5,206 bases of DNA from Bacillota bacterium. GTDB taxonomy: Bacteria > Bacillota > Dethiobacteria > DTU022. Of this stretch, positions 1 to 5,206 are shown piece after piece. Positions within the stretch are counted from its first letter, which is position 1, and each line of letters begins with the position of its first letter. The stretch is from contig JAAZPS010000137.1 in assembly GCA_012797095.1 (NCBI GenBank), positions 1 to 5,206 on the forward strand. Reading direction: 5' to 3'. Position numbers and translations under genes: made by a program. The notes under the pieces were generated by a model. The model was given only the letters and a program-made list of their open reading frames with translations. It searched no databases and was not told where the DNA came from.

Positions 1-1316
1 ACGATCATATCGCCGGGCCGGGCCCAGGCCAGCGCCCTTTTTCCCAGCTCGGCCATATCCTCGCTGCTGTAGATCTCCTCGCCTCTTACCTCGCCGATCC
101 GCCGGGCCAGAGCGGCCGCGCTGACCCCTTCAACCGGTTCCTCTCCGGCCGAGTAGATCCGGTGCAGCAGCACCAGCTCGGCATCGGAGAATGAAGCAGC
201 AAACTGATCGAAGAAATAGGCGGTCCGGGAATAGCGGTGCGGCTGAAAGATACAGCAGACCCGCCCGGCTGCCGTCTTCGCCGCTTCCAGAGTCACCCTG
301 ACCTCGGTCGGATGATGGGCGTAATCGTCGACAATGGTGACCCCGTTTACCCGGCCAATGATCTCGAAGCGACGCCTGGTTCCCTGAAACTCCCTCAAAG
401 CACCGGTACATCTTTTCAGATCCAGACCCAGCTCTGCAGCCACGGCCAGGGCAGCCAGGGCGTTATTTATATTATGGCGTCCGGGAACCTGCAGAGTAAT
501 ATTTTCAAGGCACAATCCTCCCTTTAAGTACAGATTGAAGATTGCGCCCGTCCCGTTGAAAACGATCTCATGCCCGCTGTAATCTGCTGCCTGGCCGTCA
601 GCGCTGTAGGTGACCACCCGGCGGTCCAGCCGGAAAGCCAGCGTTCGAAGAATGGGATCATCGGCACAGAGCACGGCGCAGCCGTCAGCAGGCAGATTCT
701 CGAGGAAGGAGCGGTATGCTTTCTGCATCAGCCCAAAGTCATTCTGGTAGTGCTCCAGGTGATCTGCTTCCACATTCGTCACCACCGCCATCTGGGGGCG
801 GTAGCGCAAAAAAGAATGATCGCTTTCGCAGGCCTCGGCGACGAGATACTTGCTGTGCCCGTAACGGGCATTGCTGCCGAAAGAGGAGACCTCGCCCCCG
901 ATGAGAGCGGTCGGATCGAGCCCCCCAGCCTCCAGCAGCAAAGCAATCATCGTCGAGACGGTGGTCTTGCCGTGAGTGCCGGCCACAGCGATACCGTAGC
1001 GGTTGTTAAGCAAGGCAGCAAGGAGTTCGGAGCGGTGCCAGACAGTAATACCCCGCCGGCGGGCCTCCACCAGCTCAACGTTATCCGGAGGGATCGCCGT
1101 TGAGTGGACTACCAACTCACTGTTCCCGATATTCTCGGGATGGTGGGACAACTTTACGACAGCACCCTGCTCTGCAAGTCTCTGAATGAGCTTTGAATCA
1201 TTGAGATCCGATCCGGTCACCCGGTAGCCCATCTGCTGCAGCACCTCGGCCAGGGCGCTCATGCCGTAGCCGCCGATGCCGATGAAATGAACCCGCTCAA
1301 CCTGTGGTAAGGCCAC
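1..1316 (-). CDS. murC: UDP-N-acetylmuramate--L-alanine ligase MurC (partial, C-terminus cut by window edge)
   Basis: MurC is the cytoplasmic ATP-dependent ligase that adds L-alanine to UDP-N-acetylmuramic acid, the first peptide-forming step of peptidoglycan precursor synthesis. About 438 codons are visible. The N-terminal UDP-binding domain opens with GIGGYGMSALA (residues 13-23). The ATP P-loop AGTHGKTT is at 112-119, EACESDHSF at 161-169 and TNVEADHLEHY at 180-190. The C-terminal ligase domain has the MurC signature DDYAHHPTEV (330-339) and FQPHRYSRT (357-365). The last visible residues, ARPGDMIV, normally precede a short glycine-rich C-terminal end, so only some tens of residues or fewer should be missing (family length about 450-460). 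The GTG start is chosen because an in-frame TAG lies two codons upstream and AGGGGG sits 9 bases before it. The gene is G+C-richer than the other three. It is preceded by a polysaccharide gene and has its own likely promoter. Identification is secure. Confidence 0.97.
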   Translation of the reverse strand, partial: MALPQVERVHFIGIGGYGMSALAEVLQQMGYRVTGSDLNDSKLIQRLAEQGAVVKLSHHPENIGNSELVVHSTAIPPDNVELVEARRRGITVWHRSELLAALLNNRYGIAVAGTHGKTTVSTMIALLLEAGGLDPTALIGGEVSSFGSNARYGHSKYLVAEACESDHSFLRYRPQMAVVTNVEADHLEHYQNDFGLMQKAYRSFLENLPADGCAVLCADDPILRTLAFRLDRRVVTYSADGQAADYSGHEIVFNGTGAIFNLYLKGGLCLENITLQVPGRHNINNALAALAVAAELGLDLKRCTGALREFQGTRRRFEIIGRVNGVTIVDDYAHHPTEVRVTLEAAKTAAGRVCCIFQPHRYSRTAYFFDQFAASFSDAELVLLHRIYSAGEEPVEGVSAAALARRIGEVRGEEIYSSEDMAELGKRALAWARPGDMI

Positions 1317-1325
1317 CCGGTGCTA

Positions 1326-1331
1326 CCCCCT
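1326..1331 (-). promoter_or_regulatory. Shine-Dalgarno sequence of murC
   Basis: The minus strand reads AGGGGG, followed by 9 bases and then the GTG start of murC. Together with the in-frame TAG just upstream of the GTG, it fixes the start of the gene. The same G-run type of site precedes murJ and the Wzy_C gene. Confidence 0.6.
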
Positions 1332-1350
1332 AGTAAGTATATTTTACAGA

Positions 1351-1370
1351 TGCAATTACAGTAATATGCA
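1351..1370. repeat. Imperfect inverted repeat in the murC leader
   Basis: The plus strand reads TGCAATTACAGTAATATGCA. The arms are TGCA and TTAC on one side and GTAA and TGCA on the other, around one central base, with one unpaired base of asymmetry (spacers of one and two bases). It lies between the predicted murC transcription start and the ribosome binding site. It could be an operator half-site pair or a weak A/T-rich hairpin in the leader RNA. It is too AT-rich and lacks the T-run expected of a terminator. In such AT-rich DNA it may also be chance. Confidence 0.3.
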
Positions 1371-1399
1371 CTTGGAGAAAACTTTACATAACCGCAGTA

Positions 1400-1429
1400 A
1401 TTATATCAAAAGGAGCAGGGGGGAAACAA
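1400..1429 (-). promoter_or_regulatory. Candidate sigma-A promoter of murC (extended -10)
   Basis: On the minus strand a perfect TATAAT (1405-1400) is preceded by TGA, giving the extended -10 form TGnTATAAT. Upstream, separated by 18 bases, is TTGTTT (1429-1424), a weak -35 that matches TTGACA in three positions. The extended -10 can compensate for a poor -35. Transcription would begin near 1393, giving an untranslated leader of roughly 77 bases before the GTG of murC. A second TATAAT lies at 1451-1446, but no good -35 hexamer lies at the right distance from it. I see no terminator after the upstream gene, so read-through into murC is also possible. Confidence 0.6.
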
Positions 1430-1452
1430 ATTGGAGACAATAAAAATTATAT

Positions 1453-2694
1453 TCAGACCCTGCTGCCCTGATCCCGTTCTATTTTTAAGTTCAAGCTGCT
1501 TAAGACAAGGCCCATAAAAACCCAGAACTTCAGATCGATCAAATACGAACCGCTCACCATTAAATGAACAAAGCCCAGACCCATCCAGATGATGAGCATG
1601 CTGTATCCATCCTTGTTTTTTGTAACCAATGACTTGAGGATCAGGTAAAATATAATCAGAAGAACAAAAAAGCCGATGATTATACCGAAATTGACCACAA
1701 TTTCTAAAAAGAAATTATGAGCATATGAGCCCCATAAAAAAGGCCTGTCCCCGGCCAAGCCGAAGCCCCAAAACGGACTGCCCCCAATTTTGCTGACTAA
1801 CAGTTGGCTTATTCTATCCCTACCGCTTAGGTGGACCCCTTTTATTAAAAATAAGGCAATACTTCTGCTTTCTATTCCAAAGTGTAGAAAAATGTTGTTC
1901 AGTGCTTTGAGAACGCCGTCCCTGAATATATAACCAACCAGTCCGGCCGTGGCTGCACCTGAAGTTAAAAACATCCCCTGATAGTTAAACCTGCCCCTAG
2001 GCTTGATTAATTTAAAAACAAAAAATACCAGAAGGCATAAGACTGGGCCTCTGGCACCCAACGCGAGAATTACCAGCACGGAGATCAATGTAAACAGCAG
2101 CGTCCGCAATCTGAATCTATCCAGCAGCTCATCCATAAACATGATCGCTGGCAATAACATGTAATAGGAAAATGGCATGCTGTAGGTGCCTACCGAGGCT
2201 AGACCTGAAAAAACTCCTGCAGCTATGACCACACCGGCCACAAAAACAAAATAGCTCGCCTTTTTCATAATATCCTTCAACACTTTCCAGTCGCGGATAC
2301 TGATGCTGTAGACAAATGCAGGTAGGCACATGAAAAAAAAGGGGAAGATCAAGTTTTTAATGTAGGGCTGGTTTACGGGAAAAAAGATATAGCTGCACAA
2401 AAATATAATAACCGCCGCGGAAAAAACAATGATCCCCTTTAATAGGCTTCTATTCAACACTGCCGGTAAAGCGTAAAGAAAAACAAGCCCCACCAATATT
2501 TTAGAAATTTGCTGAACAGCGGAAGCACCCTCTGTGCCCATCATCTTGAAATAAATGAGGATCAAATACTGAAGCGTAAGAACAACAAAAGTAGCCATCA
2601 AAGCGATGCTGATTTTTTTATCGTTTTTAACCGCTTCCCGCTTAAATTTCATAAGTTCTTCTTGACTATACTCGGTGTTCTTTAAACCAGGCAC
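1453..2694 (-). CDS. O-antigen ligase / Wzy-type polymerase family membrane protein (Wzy_C domain)
   Basis: This is a polytopic membrane protein of about 413 residues. Proteins with this fold either polymerise lipid-linked polysaccharide repeat units or transfer finished glycan to an acceptor, at the outer face of the membrane. A basic cytoplasmic N-terminus (KFKREAVKNDKK) precedes about 12 hydrophobic segments. The family pattern is clear in the second half: GARGPVLCLLV (about 213-223), then a large outside loop of roughly 70 residues with SGRDRIS (290-296), GSPFWGFGLAG (305-315) and GSYAHNFFLEIVVNFG (322-337). The loop Arg and the His-Asn pair are where the family has conserved functional residues. 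The start is placed at GTG 2694 because GGGAGGGG lies 7 bases upstream, giving a 29-base overlap with murJ. ATG 2652, just after the murJ stop, is the alternative and has a weaker AAGAAG site. A TTG at 2736 would extend the frame but has nothing to support it. Sequence alone does not separate polymerase from ligase. No terminator is visible downstream. Confidence 0.85.
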   Translation of the reverse strand: MPGLKNTEYSQEELMKFKREAVKNDKKISIALMATFVVLTLQYLILIYFKMMGTEGASAVQQISKILVGLVFLYALPAVLNRSLLKGIIVFSAAVIIFLCSYIFFPVNQPYIKNLIFPFFFMCLPAFVYSISIRDWKVLKDIMKKASYFVFVAGVVIAAGVFSGLASVGTYSMPFSYYMLLPAIMFMDELLDRFRLRTLLFTLISVLVILALGARGPVLCLLVFFVFKLIKPRGRFNYQGMFLTSGAATAGLVGYIFRDGVLKALNNIFLHFGIESRSIALFLIKGVHLSGRDRISQLLVSKIGGSPFWGFGLAGDRPFLWGSYAHNFFLEIVVNFGIIIGFFVLLIIFYLILKSLVTKNKDGYSMLIIWMGLGFVHLMVSGSYLIDLKFWVFMGLVLSSLNLKIERDQGSRV

Positions 2695-4252
2695 TAAACC
2701 GCCCCTCCCGGAGCCTCTTTTTAAACAGATTGACAAACCAGTTCATCTCTTCGACCCTCAGCAAGTAGATCATTAAAAAATAAACAGCGGCCCCCAGAGA
2801 AATTACCCCCAGCAGCACTACCAGCTCCAGAAGGGTGTTTCCCAGCACCGCGCTTTCCAGAGGATAATAGAGCAAATAGACCAGCACTCCCATGACCAGT
2901 GACGAAACCAGAGATTTTAAACCGCAGATAATATAGTTCGACATGCCGATGCTGCCGATTTTTTTTCTCAATCCATAAATTAACGAACCGGTGGTCACCG
3001 TGGTGGCAATAGAGGTCGCCAGGGCCAGTCCACTGTGCGCCATGTACTTGATCAGCATAAGGTTCAGGATAACGTTCAGGCCAAGCGATAAAAGACCATT
3101 GTACATCGGCGTTTTCGTATCCTGCAGCGAATAGTAAACCCTGTTCATCAGTGTCCTTAAAGCCATCCCGACCAGCCCCAAAGAGTAAAACAGCAGCGCC
3201 GCCGCAGTCATTGTTGTGGCCCCCTGATCAAAAAAACCTCTTTCAAAAGCCAATCTTACTATAGGCTGCGTTAAAACAACGATTCCCACCATGGCAGGAA
3301 TAGTGATCAGCAAGATCACATTAAAGGCATTCCGGATCAATCTTTTAAAGTGATCATGGTTTGCTTTTACGGCTTCTTTAGAAAGCATCGGGAAAAACAC
3401 CGTGGTGATTGCCGTAATAAAAATACTTAATACAAAACTGTTGAGTCTGCCTGAATAGTTGAGAGCCGATATACTACCTTCAACCAGGGTGGAAGCCATC
3501 GATCGATCTATGATACTGTTCAGGTCGCTTATCGCCACGCTAACCAACACCGGTAAAACCAGATACGATACCTTTCTGATATATTGATCCTTGAAATCAA
3601 CAAAGAATTTATAGCGGTAACCTGCTTTTCTAACTCCCGGCAGCTGGATCAAAATTTGCGAGCCAACCGCCAGCACGCTGGTAACCATCAGCCCTTTGAT
3701 TCCAAAAACACTCGATAAAGAAAGCAGAAATATAATATACGTAAAGTTAAATGGAAACTGGCTGGCCGCAGTTTCCATAAACATCATTTCGCTTTGTAAA
3801 AAACCCCGGCATATCCCGACAATCCCGGAAAATACTATTACCGGCATGCCGATCCGCACCATGGTAACCGCCAGAGCAAATTGCTCACCTTTGAACCCAT
3901 ACGCCAGAAGCTTAACGATTACCGGAGAGAGCAACCACCCCAGCGCAACAAGCACTATTGAGGCCAGAATGGAGATATTCATCAGGTTGTTGGTATGTGT
4001 TATTTTACCAGCTTTGCCTTCTTTCTGCTCAACCTCCGACATCACTGGAATCATGGTTGTACTTAAGGATTGGGTTAACAAGGTCGAAAAAAGAGTGGCC
4101 GCTGTCAGCGCAATAAAAAAGGTGTCGGTTTCCATCCCAGAACCGAACTTCTTTGCAATTAGCATCTCACGGATAAAGCCGAGGAGTTTACTGCCCAGGC
4201 CAAATATGATCAGGATAAATACTGATTTTGTTGCTTGCTTTGATTGAGACAA
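2666..4252 (-). CDS. murJ: MurJ/MviN-family lipid-linked glycan flippase
   Basis: This is a 528-residue membrane protein of the MOP exporter superfamily, close to the usual MurJ length of about 510 with 14 membrane segments. MurJ flips lipid II from the inner to the outer face of the cytoplasmic membrane. Recognisable marks are SKLLGFIREMLIAKKFG (21-37), TDTFFIA (42-48), NYSGRL with Arg269 in the position of the E. coli cavity arginine Arg270, FERGFFD (336-342) and YYSLQDTKTPM (373-383). Lys22 stands where E. coli has Arg18, while Arg28 and Asp43 match Arg24 and Asp39. The RRLFAEG stretch of proteobacterial MurJ is absent; LFSTLLTQ (54-61) takes its place, as I recall from clostridial members. 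The start is TTG, with GGGGG 7 bases upstream. The next Met (residue 30) lies after the conserved N-terminus, so TTG is preferred. The 3' end overlaps the Wzy_C gene. Beside polysaccharide genes, it may carry polysaccharide units instead of, or as well as, lipid II. Confidence 0.92.
   Translation of the reverse strand: MSQSKQATKSVFILIIFGLGSKLLGFIREMLIAKKFGSGMETDTFFIALTAATLFSTLLTQSLSTTMIPVMSEVEQKEGKAGKITHTNNLMNISILASIVLVALGWLLSPVIVKLLAYGFKGEQFALAVTMVRIGMPVIVFSGIVGICRGFLQSEMMFMETAASQFPFNFTYIIFLLSLSSVFGIKGLMVTSVLAVGSQILIQLPGVRKAGYRYKFFVDFKDQYIRKVSYLVLPVLVSVAISDLNSIIDRSMASTLVEGSISALNYSGRLNSFVLSIFITAITTVFFPMLSKEAVKANHDHFKRLIRNAFNVILLITIPAMVGIVVLTQPIVRLAFERGFFDQGATTMTAAALLFYSLGLVGMALRTLMNRVYYSLQDTKTPMYNGLLSLGLNVILNLMLIKYMAHSGLALATSIATTVTTGSLIYGLRKKIGSIGMSNYIICGLKSLVSSLVMGVLVYLLYYPLESAVLGNTLLELVVLLGVISLGAAVYFLMIYLLRVEEMNWFVNLFKKRLREGRFSAWFKEHRV
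2702..2709 (-). promoter_or_regulatory. Shine-Dalgarno sequence deciding the Wzy_C gene start
   Basis: The minus strand reads GGGAGGGG, then 7 bases, then GTG at 2694. The site lies inside the last codons of murJ, so translation of the two genes may be coupled. It is the strongest ribosome binding site near any candidate start of this gene, although it also encodes murJ residues Arg-Glu-Gly, so chance cannot be excluded. Confidence 0.5.
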
Positions 4253-4259
4253 ATAAACG

Positions 4260-4264
4260 CCCCC
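4260..4264 (-). promoter_or_regulatory. Shine-Dalgarno sequence of murJ
   Basis: The minus strand carries a GGGGG run 7 bases before the TTG start of murJ. There is no ATG or GTG alternative in frame nearby that keeps the conserved N-terminus, so this site supports the unusual TTG start. Confidence 0.5.
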
Positions 4265-4301
4265 GGTTCTTTTTACGAGCTCCCTGCTTGTTCTTATTGA
4301 T

Positions 4302-4330
4302 ACTATACAATTTCTTAAATTCTAAGTCCA
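4302..4330 (-). promoter_or_regulatory. Candidate promoter of murJ-wzy pair
   Basis: On the minus strand TGGACT (4330-4325, four of six matches to TTGACA) is followed after exactly 17 bases by TATAGT (4307-4302, five of six matches to TATAAT). Transcription would begin near 4295, leaving a leader of about 43 bases before the TTG of murJ. The site lies in the 165-base gap after the deacetylase gene, where no terminator is seen, so the pair may also be transcribed from further upstream. Confidence 0.4.
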
Positions 4331-4391
4331 TTGTGCTAGAGATAGATAAACCTAAGAAAACGGATTTGCCAAAAGATTTTTCGACAGAAAG

Positions 4392-4407
4392 TGCTCACCG
4401 GTTAGCA
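4392..4407. repeat. Near-perfect 16-base palindrome between deacetylase and murJ
   Basis: The plus strand reads TGCTCACCGGTTAGCA, a palindrome with a single mismatched pair and a perfect ACCGGT core. It lies 11 bases downstream of the deacetylase stop and about 60 bases upstream of the candidate murJ -35 box. The symmetry without a loop resembles a binding site for a dimeric repressor or activator more than a terminator: a hairpin would have only a four-pair outer stem around the core, with no T-run directly after it. No second copy was noticed elsewhere in the window. Confidence 0.35.
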
Positions 4408-4417
4408 GTCAAACTCA

Positions 4418-5206
4418 TTATTTACCTACTATGGTTTTGTATATTTCCCTCTGCTCAGGTTCAATTAAATAGCTATTATGCCAGAGCAAAGTGAAGTTTC
4501 CATCAAATAGGCAGCAGCGATCTTTAAGCATTAGTATATAGTTTAAAGCATTTTCCCCGCTCAGGTTCATATACTGCTTTCCCATAACACTACCTTCCAT
4601 AACTACTAAAGGGCGTTCAAACAAAGACAAGATTTTACGTTGTTCCAAATCATATACAGGGTATTCATAACAAATGCCACAACGAAAGCCAGCATGCTCC
4701 GCATACGCTAGACTACTATCATAATCCAATCCTGCTTGAGCCCAGTTGCGCCATGTAATAGGCACCTTCCAGCGTAGATAATGCTGGCGTCCACCCCAGC
4801 GTTCCTGTTTTATACCCTCCTCCTCACAAACCAGAAGAAGCCGGTAAAATTCCTCCTGTATCTGCTCCAGACTCAAATATGTTTCATAACTGGGGTGCAA
4901 ACCGATTACGTGTCCTCTGTCGTAAATATCCTGCAATAGTTGTCTGATATACGGATGTTTTATCGAATAATTATCATCATAACACGGATTGGTACAGGAC
5001 GTTTTAAAGTAAAAAGTGCTTCTTAAATTGTTGCGTTCACTGAGATCCATTATGTAATCAAAGGTGTAGTTGATATCCCTACGATAGTTGCCTATTTTAA
5101 TATCCTTCCATGATTTAATGCGTTCCAAGGCCATCAAGGGCGATTTCCGCTTTATAATATCTCCACCACAATTGCGCACTAGTTGCCTCATACCACCAAA
5201 GGCCTG
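4418..5206 (-). CDS. Carbohydrate esterase 4-like polysaccharide deacetylase (partial, N-terminus outside window)
   Basis: The reading frame is open to the window edge, and 262 residues are visible. The sequence resembles the uncharacterised branch of the NodB/CE4 deacetylase fold found in surface-polysaccharide clusters; CE4 enzymes remove N- or O-acetyl groups from sugars using a metal held by Asp-His-His. Counting the first visible residue as 1, the marks are TFDYIMDLSERNNLRSTFYF (48-67), GHVIGLHPSYET (98-109) with the likely metal-binding His104, GRQHYLRW (139-146), YDSSLAYAEHAGFRCG (162-177) and LLWHNS (240-245) with a late conserved His. The HDxD motif that would supply the catalytic and metal Asp residues normally lies further N-terminal, so it should be outside the window. 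ATG 5191 is therefore probably an internal Met: it has no good ribosome binding site in the 15 bases visible upstream. No signal peptide can be judged. Codon use and A+T content match murJ and the Wzy_C gene rather than murC. The substrate is unknown. Confidence 0.75.
   Translation of the reverse strand, partial: QAFGGMRQLVRNCGGDIIKRKSPLMALERIKSWKDIKIGNYRRDINYTFDYIMDLSERNNLRSTFYFKTSCTNPCYDDNYSIKHPYIRQLLQDIYDRGHVIGLHPSYETYLSLEQIQEEFYRLLLVCEEEGIKQERWGGRQHYLRWKVPITWRNWAQAGLDYDSSLAYAEHAGFRCGICYEYPVYDLEQRKILSLFERPLVVMEGSVMGKQYMNLSGENALNYILMLKDRCCLFDGNFTLLWHNSYLIEPEQREIYKTIVGK

Noticed and set aside
570..1103. Open plus-strand frame of 177 codons, with smaller ones at 237-527, 716-904 and 1003-1185
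   Set aside because: All lie opposite murC, whose minus-strand translation carries every MurC motif. High G+C makes long antisense open frames common, and the antisense translations resemble no known protein.
1317..1452. Intrinsic terminator after the Wzy_C gene
   Set aside because: The T-rich stretch just after the stop has no G/C-rich stem before it, so no terminator can be called.
2695..2736. Longer Wzy_C protein from TTG at 2736
   Set aside because: The added 14 residues merely re-read the end of murJ and no ribosome binding site precedes the TTG. GTG 2694 has GGGAGGGG at the right distance.
3696..4247. Open plus-strand frame of 183 codons
   Set aside because: It lies wholly opposite the conserved N-terminal half of murJ, and its translation has no recognisable family pattern.
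4188..4331. Minus-strand 47-codon frame starting MDLEFKKLYSINK, running out of frame into the start of murJ
   Set aside because: It has no Shine-Dalgarno site, its ATG falls within the candidate murJ -35 box so it would not be on that transcript, and it overlaps 65 bases of murJ. A small basic leader peptide is possible but unsupported.
4228..4494. Plus-strand 88-codon frame across the murJ-deacetylase gap
   Set aside because: It overlaps the ends of both minus-strand genes, has no convincing ribosome binding site and shows no known protein pattern.

Overview
The window carries four genes, all read from the minus strand. It suggests a Firmicutes (Clostridia-like) bacterium. The evidence is a MurJ whose N-terminal sequence has the clostridial style, frequent GTG/TTG starts behind G-rich Shine-Dalgarno sequences, and a TGnTATAAT promoter. 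The assignment to a phylum is an inference and no genus can be named.

In the direction of transcription (right to left) the layout is as follows. (1) 5206-4418: the 3' part of a carbohydrate esterase 4-like polysaccharide deacetylase, whose 5' end is outside the window. (2) 4417-4253: a 165-base gap with a near-perfect 16-base palindrome and a candidate promoter. (3) 4252-2666: a complete MurJ/MviN flippase. (4) 2694-1453: a Wzy_C / O-antigen ligase-type membrane protein whose start overlaps the end of murJ. (5) 1452-1317: a 136-base AT-rich gap with an extended -10 promoter and an inverted repeat. (6) 1316-1: murC, almost complete, cut at its C-terminus by the window edge.

The genes fall into two groups. 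The deacetylase, flippase and polymerase/ligase look like the end of a surface-polysaccharide locus: the flippase would move a lipid-linked glycan across the membrane, the Wzy_C protein would polymerise or transfer it outside, and the deacetylase-like protein may modify the sugar. MurC is core peptidoglycan synthesis. It is visibly richer in G+C (sample 60-base lines contain 40 and 36 G/C) than the other three genes (sample lines 20-24 G/C), and it has its own promoter. The simplest reading is an accessory polysaccharide cluster abutting a chromosomal cell-wall gene. MurJ bridges the two themes, since it could serve lipid II, the polysaccharide, or both.

No RNA gene, insertion sequence, CRISPR array or convincing intrinsic terminator was seen. 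No stretch of 300 bases lacks a gene. I do not see a clearly new system. The least ordinary point is the overlapping MurJ-Wzy_C pair beside an uncharacterised deacetylase-like protein.
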